Of a stretch of DNA of 30,017 nucleotides, positions 16,000-24,597 are shown in pieces (within the stretch, counting starts at the first letter, position 1; the number at the start of each line of letters is the position of its first letter). The notes beneath the pieces were generated by a model. It saw nothing but the letters and a program-made list of their open reading frames with translations. It was not told the origin of the DNA and searched no databases. The translations under genes were made by a program, and so were the position numbers. This DNA is from CAZNLS01 sp964573895 (GTDB lineage: Bacteria > Acidobacteriota > Aminicenantia > UBA2199), in contig CAZNLS010000021.1 in the NCBI GenBank assembly GCA_964573895.1, forward strand, positions 1 to 30,017, written 5' to 3'.

Positions 16000-16980
16000 A
16001 TGGCAAAAAAAGCATTAATAACAGGAATAACAGGGCAGGACGGATCCTACCTCGCTGAATTTCTGCTTAAAAAAGGGTATGACGTTTACGGTATGGTCAG
16101 ACGGTCAAGTATGGAAAAATTTGACAGAATAGATCATATTAAAGATAAACTCATAATTAAACAGGCGGATCTCTTAGACCAGTTCTCAATAAAAAAAATG
16201 ATAGATGAGATAAGGCCGCACGAAGTATACAATCTTGCTGCCATGAGTTTCGTCCCCACCTCATGGGATCAACCGGTTCTAACTGCTGAATTTACTGCTA
16301 TCGGAGTAACAAGGATGCTTGAAGCCCTCAGGTATGTTGATCCGAAAATTAAATTTTACCAGGCTTCTTCTTCTGAGATGTTTGGAAAAGTAAAAGAGAT
16401 CCCCCAAACAGAGAAAACTCCTTTTCACCCAAGAAGCCCTTATGGAGTAGCAAAGGTTTATGGTCATTGGATAACAATAAATTACAGGGAGAGTTACAAT
16501 ATTTTCGGTTGTTCCGGGATACTTTTCAATCACGAATCACCAAGAAGGGGAATTGAATTTGTAACAAGAAAAGTGACCTACAACGCTGCCAAGATCAAGC
16601 TGGGATTGACAAAAGAGTTAAGAATGGGAACACTTGATGCAAAAAGAGACTGGGGATTTGCCGGAGATTATGTGAAGGCGATGTGGCTCATGCTTCAACA
16701 GGAAAAACCGGATGATTTCGTTATATCTACCGGAGAAACTCATTCGGTAAAAGAACTTGTAGAGATCGCTTTTTCACATCTTGACCTGGATTATAAAAAA
16801 TATGTGAAAAAAGATAAGAGATTCATCCGGCCTGCCGAAGTTGATCTCCTAATTGGTGATCATTCAAAAGCAAAAAGAATCCTGAACTGGGAACCGGAAG
16901 TCTCTTTTGAGAAGCTGGTAAAAATGATGGTTGATTCAGACATGAAATTACTCAGGAAAGAATATAAAGATGAATTATAA
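16000..16980 (+). CDS. gmd: GDP-mannose 4,6-dehydratase
   Basis: 326 residues of the short-chain dehydrogenase fold. The enzyme converts GDP-mannose to GDP-4-keto-6-deoxy-mannose, the precursor of GDP-fucose, GDP-rhamnose and perosamine. Visible features are the NADP-binding GITGQDGSYL at 9-18, the VRRSS segment after the second strand, NLAAMSFVPTSW, the SSSEMFG active-site stretch at 123-129, the catalytic pair Y148 and K152 in YGVAK, the family-specific LFNHESPRRGIEFVTRK, and RDWGFAGDYVKAMW. GGAG lies before the ATG. It overlaps the next gene by 11 bases. No GDP-fucose synthase or reductase is present in the window, so the final sugar is unknown. Confidence 0.95.
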   Translation: MAKKALITGITGQDGSYLAEFLLKKGYDVYGMVRRSSMEKFDRIDHIKDKLIIKQADLLDQFSIKKMIDEIRPHEVYNLAAMSFVPTSWDQPVLTAEFTAIGVTRMLEALRYVDPKIKFYQASSSEMFGKVKEIPQTEKTPFHPRSPYGVAKVYGHWITINYRESYNIFGCSGILFNHESPRRGIEFVTRKVTYNAAKIKLGLTKELRMGTLDAKRDWGFAGDYVKAMWLMLQQEKPDDFVISTGETHSVKELVEIAFSHLDLDYKKYVKKDKRFIRPAEVDLLIGDHSKAKRILNWEPEVSFEKLVKMMVDSDMKLLRKEYKDEL

Positions 16981-17314
16981 AGAGGAACGCCCCTGGGGCT
17001 GGTTTGAGATCCTCATCGATGAACCTGCTTTTAAAGTTAAGAGAATTCTTGTTCAGCCGAAAAAAAGGTTGTCACTACAGAGTCATAAATTCAGATCTGA
17101 AAACTGGATAATCGCCCGTGGCACTGCACTAATAACACTTGATTCTGATGTTCGTGAATATGGTGCAACTGATTCAGTATTTATAAAGGCAGGTACAAAA
17201 CACCGCATTGAAAACAGTGGTGAAAACGATGTTGTTTTTATTGAAGTTCAGACCGGAACCTATTTCGGGGAAGATGATATAGTCCGGTATGAAGATGATT
17301 TCAACAGAATTTAA
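16970..17314 (+). CDS. Phosphomannose isomerase type II-like cupin
   Basis: 114 residues, a single cupin matching the C-terminal domain of bifunctional mannose-6-phosphate isomerase/mannose-1-phosphate guanylyltransferase (ManC/AlgA type). Diagnostic stretches are ERPWGWFEIL at 6-15, KRILVQPKKRLSLQSH with H39, then E44 and W46, and AGTKHRIEN with H78, the likely metal ligands. The nucleotidyltransferase half is absent. The ATG lies within the gmd stop region (11-base overlap), so the two are translationally coupled. This suggests supply of mannose-6-phosphate for GDP-mannose, or sugar-nucleotide epimerisation. The stop overlaps the convergent serine-hydrolase gene by four bases. Confidence 0.85.
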   Translation: MNYKEERPWGWFEILIDEPAFKVKRILVQPKKRLSLQSHKFRSENWIIARGTALITLDSDVREYGATDSVFIKAGTKHRIENSGENDVVFIEVQTGTYFGEDDIVRYEDDFNRI

Positions 17315-18399
17315 ATTCCGGATATATTAACTTCTTTTTTCATTAATCTATGTATTTTTCTTCTTACACTGTTAAAATTGATACCCTGTTTTACATGGGG
17401 ATGGATCCTGTTGCTTAAAATTATATAAACACTATTCTTTTTTCTATCAAGCCATAAGGAAGTTCCTGTGAAACCGTTATGACCAACTGCATTAAATGAC
17501 ATGGCTCTTCCACCGGAAGAAGCAGGCGAATAGTTTAACTTGAATCCCGCAGTCCTGAAACTCCGTTTGAATGGTGTAAAATTTTTCCAGAAGAACCGAA
17601 CTGTTTCAGATGAAAGCAGTGCAGCGCTATTTTCAAAAAATTCCCCGCTAAGCTTAAAAAGATCTTTTGCAGTAGAAAAAAGTCCGGCGTTACCACAGGC
17701 TCTTCCGAAATAAAATGCATTCCCATCATTACATTCACCTCTTATAACTTCTCTCCTCCATTTGAATCCGGCTGCCCTTTCGGGAAATAATTCAGAGGCG
17801 ATTTTTTTTTCATACATATTACCTTTCTCTGTAGGAGCCGTTCTTGATAACTTTTCAGAGGGAACAGAAAAAAATGTATCTTTGAGATTCAGAGGAGAGA
17901 AAATAAACTTAGAAGATGCTTTACCTATATCGCAGCCATATACATTCTCCAGAAGCAGAGTAAGCAATATATATCCTGGACATGAATATATAACCTTCCG
18001 CCCGGGTCTTATATATTCGGCAAGAATTTTCAGCCTTTTCAGATAATCATCCCCGTAAAGATATAACGGATACCAGGCGGGAAGCCCCGAAGTATGAGTA
18101 AGCAGATGAATGATCCTTACATCACTAAAGAATCCCGGGAAAAAGTCACTGATTTTTTTATCCAGGCTTATTTCTCCATCATCTAAAAGTTTTAATGTCA
18201 AAAATGACGTAACAAGCGGTTTAGTCAGGGAAGCAAGATCATAAATCGGGGAATCCGTCATAGGTTCTTTAGTGGGAAAAACCGACAGATCACCTGCCTT
18301 TTTTTCAAAAACAATCTTCCCTTCGGATCCCATAAGAATTGAAACTCCCGGGAAAACTCCCCTCTTCAAAATTCGATCAATATAGTTTTCAAACTTCAA
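17311..18399 (-). CDS. Serine hydrolase, beta-lactamase class C/PBP-like
   Basis: 362 residues of the beta-lactamase/DD-peptidase/esterase EstB clan. The nucleophile motif S57-L-T-K60 follows YDLA, the HLLTHTSGLP stretch is at 98-107, the second motif is Y138-S-C140 (Cys where many have Asn), and a GHNGFTGTSLW segment near the end stands for the KTG box. No signal peptide or membrane helix is seen, so it appears cytoplasmic. The frame opens at TTG (18397-18399), which overlaps the end of the oxidoreductase gene by 11 bases and has no clear ribosome site; coupling to the upstream gene is likely. It closes the bamA-lpxA operon. Peptidoglycan, ester or amide substrates are all possible; antibiotic resistance is not implied. 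Confidence 0.85.
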   Translation of the reverse strand: MKFENYIDRILKRGVFPGVSILMGSEGKIVFEKKAGDLSVFPTKEPMTDSPIYDLASLTKPLVTSFLTLKLLDDGEISLDKKISDFFPGFFSDVRIIHLLTHTSGLPAWYPLYLYGDDYLKRLKILAEYIRPGRKVIYSCPGYILLTLLLENVYGCDIGKASSKFIFSPLNLKDTFFSVPSEKLSRTAPTEKGNMYEKKIASELFPERAAGFKWRREVIRGECNDGNAFYFGRACGNAGLFSTAKDLFKLSGEFFENSAALLSSETVRFFWKNFTPFKRSFRTAGFKLNYSPASSGGRAMSFNAVGHNGFTGTSLWLDRKKNSVYIILSNRIHPHVKQGINFNSVRRKIHRLMKKEVNISGI

Positions 18400-19303
18400 T
18401 ATTTTTTATTCTTGATGAAATTTCCAGTGCCAGTTTTAATGCACTCATTCCATCTTCACCGGAAACATTATAATCATTACCGGAGCCGACTGATTTCATA
18501 AAATTTTCCCAGAGATTCATCAAAGGTTCTCTATCGTTAAATTCAGGTAAAATTTCTTTTATCACACCATTATCAAGTTTATATATTTTTACTGATCTTT
18601 TCTTATAATCAACAGAAAAATAGCCGTTCTTTTGAAAAACTCTTAATTTCCTTGTTTTTTTTTGTGAAACCCGGCTTGCCGTTACATTTGCAACCAGACC
18701 GGATTTGAACTGAAGCCTGGCATTAGCGATATCAACTTTTCCGGAGATAACCGGAATCCCAGAGACATTGATTTTTTCTATACCCGATTTATCCCAGTGT
18801 AAAATTATATCAAGATCATGGATCATAAGATCCATTATTACATCAATATCAAGGGATCTTGGTGAAAATGAGCCCAACCTCTGTACTTCAATAAACAGAG
18901 GGTGTGAAACGTGATTTTCAATATATTCAACAGCCGGATTAAATCTTTCCAAATGCCCGACAGCTATCATGACATTTTTATCTTCAGCCAGTCTTATGAG
19001 TTCTTCTGCCTGGGCGACAGTTTCGGTTAACGGCTTCTCGACCATTACATGTTTTCCGTTGTTTATAAAAAATTTTGCTATTTCAAAATGAGAAATAGTA
19101 GGTGTGGCGATAGCAACTCCGTCAATATCGGGGATCATTTCCCTAAAGTCATCAAATTTTATGATTTCGTAACCGGAAGATGCTTCATCAAGATTATTCC
19201 TGTTTATATCCATAGCAGCAGTAAGTTTCAATCCCTCAAGAGAATCGATAACCCTCATATGATTTTTCCCCATTGATCCGGTACCAACAATTCCGATTTT
19301 CAC
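18389..19303 (-). CDS. Gfo/Idh/MocA family oxidoreductase
   Basis: 304 residues. The N-terminal Rossmann fold has G7-T-G-S-M-G12, followed by AMDINRNN at the second strand. The family's catalytic E89-K90-P91 motif is present, as is the VGHLERFNPAVEY segment and the MIHDLDIIL stretch with a conserved His. The start is GTG with AGGCG upstream, nine bases after the lpxA stop. From memory, the same family sits next to lpxA and lpxI in lipid A operons of several deltaproteobacteria. GnnA, which oxidises UDP-GlcNAc at C3 to make a diamino sugar for lipid A, belongs to this family too, but its aminotransferase partner GnnB is not here. The exact substrate stays open; a UDP-amino sugar is likely from context. 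Confidence 0.88.
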   Translation of the reverse strand: MKIGIVGTGSMGKNHMRVIDSLEGLKLTAAMDINRNNLDEASSGYEIIKFDDFREMIPDIDGVAIATPTISHFEIAKFFINNGKHVMVEKPLTETVAQAEELIRLAEDKNVMIAVGHLERFNPAVEYIENHVSHPLFIEVQRLGSFSPRSLDIDVIMDLMIHDLDIILHWDKSGIEKINVSGIPVISGKVDIANARLQFKSGLVANVTASRVSQKKTRKLRVFQKNGYFSVDYKKRSVKIYKLDNGVIKEILPEFNDREPLMNLWENFMKSVGSGNDYNVSGEDGMSALKLALEISSRIKNIEV

Positions 19304-19312
19304 TTAATGCGC

Positions 19313-20110
19313 CTATTTATCAAATTTAAAGTTTTTTAGGATTCCTCTCTTTGTCTTAGAAAGAAATTCCAAAATGATCCCGGCCTCATCGGAATCAGTA
19401 TATAAAAGCTCCAGCTTTTCAACTGCCTGGGAAGTATTCATGTCTTCACGGTAAATTATATTGAATATATCTTTAACCTTATGAATGAATTCCCTGTTTA
19501 TACCGGATCTCAACATTCCAATAGTATTGGGACCATAAAAATTAAAATTTTCTCTTGCCTGAGAAATTTTCAGGTATGGCAGGATATCCTGTTCAACAAT
19601 TGTAAAAGCCCCGATATATGAGTTTCTACCAATTCTGACAAACTGGTGAATGGATGAAAAAGCTCCTATAACGGCATAATCCTCAACTTCAACATGCCCT
19701 GCAAGTGTTGCTCCATTTATAAAAAGAGTATTATCTCCAATAAGACAATCATGAGCAATATGGGTATAAGCAAGAAAATAGTTATTATCACCTATTTTTG
19801 TTTTGCCTCCCCCTTTTTTCGTCCCCCTGTTTATTGTAATAAACTCCCTGATGGTATTGTTTTTGCCGATCTCAAGAAAAGTTTCTTCTCCCCTGAAAGT
19901 GATATCCTGTGGATCAGTCCCGATAGAGCAAAACGGAAATATCTTTGAACCGCTTCCAATACTGGTATTCTTATCTATAACCGAATGGTGAGAAATTTCA
20001 CAATTATCACCTATTGAAACATTCTCTCCGATAATTGTGAACGGACCAATAGAAACATTATTTCCGATGACCGCCGATTCATGAATGACGGCTGAGTTAT
20101 GAATCCCCAT
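19313..20110 (-). CDS. lpxA: UDP-N-acetylglucosamine acyltransferase
   Basis: 265 residues; adds a 3-hydroxyacyl chain from ACP to UDP-GlcNAc, the first step of lipid A synthesis, in the cytoplasm. The N-terminal 190 residues are left-handed beta-helix hexapeptides (VIGNNV, SIGPFT, IIGENV and so on). Hallmarks are GTDPQDITFRGEE, IREFITINRGT, the catalytic His120 in THIAHDC, H139 in AGHVEV and H155 in SIHQFVRIG; the C-terminal part is helical. Aligned to E. coli LpxA (offset 5), the acyl-chain ruler Gly173 corresponds to Ala168, so a shorter chain than C14 is possible. It starts two bases after the fabZ stop. lpxD is not beside it, unlike in many such operons. Confidence 0.95.
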   Translation of the reverse strand: MGIHNSAVIHESAVIGNNVSIGPFTIIGENVSIGDNCEISHHSVIDKNTSIGSGSKIFPFCSIGTDPQDITFRGEETFLEIGKNNTIREFITINRGTKKGGGKTKIGDNNYFLAYTHIAHDCLIGDNTLFINGATLAGHVEVEDYAVIGAFSSIHQFVRIGRNSYIGAFTIVEQDILPYLKISQARENFNFYGPNTIGMLRSGINREFIHKVKDIFNIIYREDMNTSQAVEKLELLYTDSDEAGIILEFLSKTKRGILKNFKFDK

Positions 20111-20112
20111 TG

Positions 20113-20547
20113 CTACTTTTTGAGAGCTGCCATCATTATTGCCGTGGCTGCAATTTCACCATCAACTTTGGCTGAACCTTCCATCTGTACTACAGAGACT
20201 CTGTCCCTGATTACTTTCACTTCCAGTTCCATTCTGTCTCCCGGAATAACCTTTCTTCTGAATTTCACCTTATCTATTCCTGTAAAATAGGCCATTCTCT
20301 GTTCAGGAGGAAATCGTTTCAAAATGAGAACTGCTCCCAACTGAGCCATAGATTCCAGAATGAGAACTCCTGGAAAAACAGGTTCCTGAGGAAAATGCCC
20401 CTGGAAAACAGGTTCATTGATTGATATGTTTTTATATCCTTTTATCGATTCAGAATCGATTATCTCTGTTACCCTGTCAATTAAAAGAAAAGGATAACGG
20501 TGAGGTAATATTTCACAAATCTGCTCTATTCCGAATAACTCTTCCAT
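20113..20547 (-). CDS. fabZ: 3-hydroxyacyl-ACP dehydratase
   Basis: 144 residues, a standard length for FabZ, which dehydrates 3-hydroxyacyl-ACP in fatty-acid elongation and competes with LpxA for the same substrate pool. The conserved LPHRYPFLLIDRV at 14-26, the active-site His51 in GHFPQEPVFPG and Glu65 in LILESMAQLG are all present, as is the FRRKVIPGD segment that precedes the dimer strand. The gene lies five bases after the skp stop and two before lpxA, the classic arrangement of these genes. Confidence 0.96.
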   Translation of the reverse strand: MEELFGIEQICEILPHRYPFLLIDRVTEIIDSESIKGYKNISINEPVFQGHFPQEPVFPGVLILESMAQLGAVLILKRFPPEQRMAYFTGIDKVKFRRKVIPGDRMELEVKVIRDRVSVVQMEGSAKVDGEIAATAIMMAALKK

Positions 20548-20552
20548 TCTAA

Positions 20553-21059
20553 TTATTTTACAGGTTTTTTATCGATCTCTTTTATAACAAGATCAGTGAT
20601 GTCAATTGTTTTATCAAAATATGAGATTCCTGCAATACTTAGATCAAAAATTATAGTAAATCCTTTAGATTTTCCTATCCTGTCAATGATAGGCATGACC
20701 TCTTTCTGAAGAGTCTGGATCTCTTTCTGATATCTTCTTCTCAACTCTTTCTGGGTATCTTCAACATATCTTTTAAATTTTGTTTTCCTGCTCTGAAGCT
20801 GATCAGCTTTCCTGTCCCGTGCATCACTGTTGAGGGCAGGTGACTGAAGTTCTTTCTCAAGTTTTTTTATCTCATTCTGCATCTGCTGAACCTTCTGCTG
20901 TTTTGATGCCCCGATGGCTTTCAATTTTTTCTGAATCGCTTTACCCCTGGCAGTTCCCATTATAACTTTCTGTGCATTAATAACACCGATTTTTACCTCT
21001 GAATATACAAACATTGTCATTACAGCCAGAGTTAGAATTAAAATTGTTGATCTTTTCAT
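20553..21059 (-). CDS. skp: OmpH/Skp family periplasmic chaperone
   Basis: 168 residues with a Sec signal peptide (about 1-20, cleavage near VYS). The mature protein begins with KIGVINAQKVI, the conserved first strand of OmpH/Skp, followed by a long charged coiled-coil hairpin (about 40-125), then the returning strands GFTIIFDLSIAGISYFDKTIDIT. Skp trimers hold unfolded outer-membrane proteins in tentacle-like helices on the way to BamA. GAGGAG precedes the start. It follows bamA after 49 bases, as in most diderm genomes. Confidence 0.93.
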   Translation of the reverse strand: MKRSTILILTLAVMTMFVYSEVKIGVINAQKVIMGTARGKAIQKKLKAIGASKQQKVQQMQNEIKKLEKELQSPALNSDARDRKADQLQSRKTKFKRYVEDTQKELRRRYQKEIQTLQKEVMPIIDRIGKSKGFTIIFDLSIAGISYFDKTIDITDLVIKEIDKKPVK

Positions 21060-21108
21060 ATTTTTCTCCTCAATTATTTTTCTTTTTTATTTTTTTCATC
21101 CTTTAATT

Positions 21109-23421
21109 TTAATAGAAAGAAGGTCCTACTGCAAATCTAAATGAGAAATGGGAATCTTCTTCCTGTAACAGCCTCGGATTATATGCAAATATAAGCCTGA
21201 ATGGAACATTGAGCATCGGGATGAAAATCTTGATTTCCATTCCGGTTGAAATATAGACATCTCTGAAATTTACATTCACTCCCTTATCGTAGGCATTTCC
21301 TATATCATAGAACAGGTTAAATGAGAATTGTTGGGTCAAAGGGATCTGGTATTCAAGATTTGCATAAAAAGCTTTTACTCCGCCTGTTACAAATCCGTTT
21401 TCATCTCTCGGCCCGAGCCTCATGATATCGAATCCCCTTATTGATCTTTCGCCACCGAGGTAATATTTTTCATAAAACGGGACATCATTTTCTCCGAATC
21501 CAATAAGCTGTTGATAGACCAGGTGCATACCTATGGTATATTTTTTCATGAAAGGCAGAAATTTCACATATTCAAACTTCATTTTATGCATATTGATATC
21601 TCCGCCCAGAACTCCTCCTGAATATCGGTAATTAAATAAATATTTTGTTCCTGATGAGGGGAAGATAGGAGAGTCAACCGTTGAATAATAGATTGTAGGC
21701 GAAAGTGATGATATTGTTCTTTTACCTTCCGAATAGTAGTAATATGAATATGTATTATTCCATTCAATGTTTTCATTTACATCACTGACAGAAATATCCT
21801 GGAAACTGTAAACAAGTGATGCCCCCCAGAATCTCCAGAATCTGTATGATGTCATCAGATTGAATCCGGTACTATCCTGGGAATAAAAATTAGGATATTT
21901 AAATGACTGTTTGAACAGGTCAAATCCCAGACTGGCAGGTTTATGAAACAGATAGGGTTCTGTGAATGCGAGACGATAATTTTTTGTTCGGGTTCCGGTT
22001 TGGACATTTAATGCAAATGACTCACCCAATCCAAGGAAATTTTGAGTTGAATATCCCAGGCCGATAAACCACCCGTCATATCCACTGTATCCGACATTAA
22101 AATTGATCATTTGACGATTCAGTTCCTTGACATCAACTTTCATATTTATTTTCTGAGGATCATCCGGATCAGGTTTGATCTCAGGCATTTTTTCAATCGT
22201 GACCAATCCAAGCTGTTTCATTCTTCTGATTGAAGATTCGAGTGCACTAGTATTGAATCTTCGCCCTTCTCTCAGCAGCCACTCTCTTCTTATAACTTTA
22301 TCTTTTGTAAAAGTATTTCCGGTGAATTCAAGCCTTCCAACATAAGCAAGTTCATTTTCATTGACCCTTATGATAAGGTCAGCTGTCTTTTTAACAGGAT
22401 CCAGATTCTCCTCCGGTGCTACCTGAGCATAAAAATGCCCGATAGATCCGTAAAATTTCTGAATATTTTCTATTATTTTATTTCGTTTTTTAAAATTATA
22501 GAATTTTCCTTTATTCAAAGTGATATATTTTCTTAAATAGTCTGTTCTTACTATCTTATTTCCCTCAAATGTTACATCCCCTACTTTGTAACGCGGCCCC
22601 AATTCCACCGGAATTGATATTCTGATCATTCTCTGAAGTTTTCCCAGGAGAGTCATTTTATTCACTCTTGAAAAAACCGGTTTTCCTACTTTTGCCTCCA
22701 GATATCCTTTCTGCTTAAGACGAAGCCTGATTTTTTCAAGATCTTCGGTCATCTTCTCCCTGTTGTAAACATCCTTCCCCATAATTGCAGACAAGATTCC
22801 ATGTTGCTTATTATTTTTCATTCCCCATCTGAGAAAATAGGGAGAGATCGATTTTGTGTCAAGTCCTGGGAAATCAATTATCCCTATCTTTGTTTTAGTT
22901 CCGGAAACAACTTTTATTAAAAGATCCACTCCACCCTTAGAGGGTTTTTCATTTATTGTTACAGATCCGTCATTATAGCTTTTTTCTTCAAGAAAATCCC
23001 TGATTATCTTTTCAATCTTTTTTAATTTCGACGGGCTGTAATATGAAAAAGTAGTCAACACTATATTATTATCCTGAAGTTTTTCTTCAATATCACTCTT
23101 TTTAATTTTTTTGCTCAACTCATATTTTACCGAAGTTATGACCGGGTTTTCATCAACGATTACCTTTACCTCTTTTCCCCCTTCGATATCATTTACATCA
23201 ATCTTTATATTTTTAAAAAATCCGGTCTCCCAGAGTGTTTTAAAATCGCCTCTGAGGATTTCGGGAGAGTACTCACCGTTAACCCTTGACTTCATATAAA
23301 AGATCACCGTATCCTTAGAAACTTTTTTGTTCCCAACCACCTCAATTTTTTTTATATCCGAAGGAAGCAGAGATGATGTAAATATATAAATCAATACAAG
23401 AATTATTGAAATTGTTTTCAT
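21109..23421 (-). CDS. bamA: Outer-membrane protein assembly factor BamA
   Basis: 770 residues from the ATG at 23421, which has GAGG upstream and begins a signal peptide cut near LLPS (residue 21); an in-frame start at 23481 would put 20 residues before the signal. Residues about 22-435 form five POTRA domains (first strand DIKKIEVVGNKKVS, later KVGDVTFEGNKIV and YVGRLEFTGNTFT). A 16-strand barrel follows, beginning near FNVGYSGYDG. The conserved IRGF motif lies near residue 660, in GGERSIRGFD. The chain ends in an aromatic residue (FAVGPSFY), as in the BAM recognition signal. It inserts barrel proteins into the outer membrane and heads the operon skp-fabZ-lpxA. Confidence 0.95.
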   Translation of the reverse strand: MKTISIILVLIYIFTSSLLPSDIKKIEVVGNKKVSKDTVIFYMKSRVNGEYSPEILRGDFKTLWETGFFKNIKIDVNDIEGGKEVKVIVDENPVITSVKYELSKKIKKSDIEEKLQDNNIVLTTFSYYSPSKLKKIEKIIRDFLEEKSYNDGSVTINEKPSKGGVDLLIKVVSGTKTKIGIIDFPGLDTKSISPYFLRWGMKNNKQHGILSAIMGKDVYNREKMTEDLEKIRLRLKQKGYLEAKVGKPVFSRVNKMTLLGKLQRMIRISIPVELGPRYKVGDVTFEGNKIVRTDYLRKYITLNKGKFYNFKKRNKIIENIQKFYGSIGHFYAQVAPEENLDPVKKTADLIIRVNENELAYVGRLEFTGNTFTKDKVIRREWLLREGRRFNTSALESSIRRMKQLGLVTIEKMPEIKPDPDDPQKINMKVDVKELNRQMINFNVGYSGYDGWFIGLGYSTQNFLGLGESFALNVQTGTRTKNYRLAFTEPYLFHKPASLGFDLFKQSFKYPNFYSQDSTGFNLMTSYRFWRFWGASLVYSFQDISVSDVNENIEWNNTYSYYYYSEGKRTISSLSPTIYYSTVDSPIFPSSGTKYLFNYRYSGGVLGGDINMHKMKFEYVKFLPFMKKYTIGMHLVYQQLIGFGENDVPFYEKYYLGGERSIRGFDIMRLGPRDENGFVTGGVKAFYANLEYQIPLTQQFSFNLFYDIGNAYDKGVNVNFRDVYISTGMEIKIFIPMLNVPFRLIFAYNPRLLQEEDSHFSFRFAVGPSFY

Positions 23422-23443
23422 AGACGCCTCACAATTAACTGGT

Positions 23444-23472
23444 TTTATATCATAATTTTCCCAAAAGTTCAA
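23444..23472 (-). promoter_or_regulatory. Promoter of the bamA-lpxA operon
   Basis: On the minus strand TTGAAC (23472-23467), a 17-base spacer ending in TGA, and TATAAA (23449-23444) combine a -35 box with an extended -10. It lies 22 bases before the bamA start. A six-base inverted repeat (23495-23500 with 23509-23514) lies further upstream. Confidence 0.6.
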
Positions 23473-23595
23473 TTTAAACACTCCCGGTTAAAACAGCTCC
23501 TCTATATGGGAGCTTGTGAATATTTAGACGTGTGTCATCAAAAAATAGTTTCAATAAACTATAGTGAACAGGGAATTTTAAATTTTCCGGTGAGA

Positions 23596-23624
23596 TTGAC
23601 TTGAAAAAGTGCTTGAAATATACT
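23596..23624 (+). promoter_or_regulatory. Promoter of the uxs-rdgB operon
   Basis: TTGACT (23596-23601), 17 bases and TATACT (23619-23624) match 5 of 6 at both boxes. Transcription should begin near 23631, about 19 bases before the first start codon. It is divergent from the bamA promoter, 120-150 bases away. Confidence 0.6.
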
Positions 23625-23649
23625 TTGAAATAGAGAGAAAACAGGCAAG

Positions 23650-24597
23650 ATGAAAAAAACAGTATTAATAACAGGCGGTGCGGGATTTATAGGATCACAT
23701 TTATCAGATATGTTTCTCACCGGCGGATGGAACGTTATTGTTCTCGATAACCTCTTAACCGGCTCTTCAGACAATATTTCTCATTTGATCGGAAGGGAAA
23801 ATTTTAAATTTATTAAATATGATGTTACCGATTATCTTTTCTTCGAAGAAAATATTGACCTGATCCTCCACTTTGCATGTCCCGCTTCCCCGTTTGATTA
23901 TGCACAGCATCCAATCCATACAATGAAGGTGGATTCGCTGGGGACTTTAAATACTTTAGGACTTGCAAAAAACAAGAAATCGAGGTATGTGTTTGCGTCT
24001 ACATCCGAAGTTTACGGCTCACCCTCCGTTCATCCCCAAAAAGAAGAATACTGGGGCAATGTAAATCCCGTAGGCCCGCGTTCAGTTTATGATGAAGCAA
24101 AACGATTTTCAGAAGCCATGTGCATGGCATATTTCCGTGAACATTCCATTGATATAAGAATTGCCAGAATATTCAACACATATGGAACAAAGATGAGATT
24201 GCTCGACGGAAGAGTCGTCCCGACATTCATCCATCAGGCTCTTCATGGAAAGAATATCACAATTTTCGGCGACGGATCCCATACGAGGAGTTTCTGTTTC
24301 ATAGATGACCTTGTAAATGGTATCTATAAATTGTCTACTACCGAAGGACTCGAAGGATCTGTAATCAATCTTGGCAATAATTCGGAAATATCAATAAAAG
24401 AGCTTGCGGACAGGATCATTGAATTAACGGGATCACAATCTAAAATTGTTTTCAGTAAACTTCCGGTGGATGACCCGCCAATAAGGTGCCCTGATATTTC
24501 AAAAGCAGAAAAGCTCCTCGGGTTTGATCCCGTAACAGATCTGAAAACCGGTTTAAAGAAGATAATTCCATGGTTTGAAAAAATTTCAAATGAGTAG
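23650..24597 (+). CDS. UDP-glucuronate decarboxylase (UDP-xylose synthase)
   Basis: 315 residues of the extended short-chain dehydrogenase family. GGAGFIGSHL at 9-18 binds NAD. The UXS signature is clear: HFACPASPFDY, the PIHTMKVDSLGTLNTLGLA helix, ASTSEVYGSPSVHPQKEEYW, GNVNPVGPRSVYDEAKR with Y147 and K151 as the catalytic pair, RIARIFNTYGTKM and DGRVVPTF. Compared with the usual CYDEGKR, it has VYDEAKR. The enzyme makes UDP-xylose from UDP-glucuronate, for surface glycans. No UDP-glucose dehydrogenase is in the window. It is the first gene of a six-gene run and overlaps the next by eight bases. Confidence 0.9.
   Translation: MKKTVLITGGAGFIGSHLSDMFLTGGWNVIVLDNLLTGSSDNISHLIGRENFKFIKYDVTDYLFFEENIDLILHFACPASPFDYAQHPIHTMKVDSLGTLNTLGLAKNKKSRYVFASTSEVYGSPSVHPQKEEYWGNVNPVGPRSVYDEAKRFSEAMCMAYFREHSIDIRIARIFNTYGTKMRLLDGRVVPTFIHQALHGKNITIFGDGSHTRSFCFIDDLVNGIYKLSTTEGLEGSVINLGNNSEISIKELADRIIELTGSQSKIVFSKLPVDDPPIRCPDISKAEKLLGFDPVTDLKTGLKKIIPWFEKISNE

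Noticed and set aside
23495..23514. Inverted repeat AGCTCC/GGAGCT between bamA and uxs, considered as a terminator
   Set aside because: Only six base pairs with no T run, lying between divergent genes where a terminator is not expected; it may be an operator but nothing supports this.
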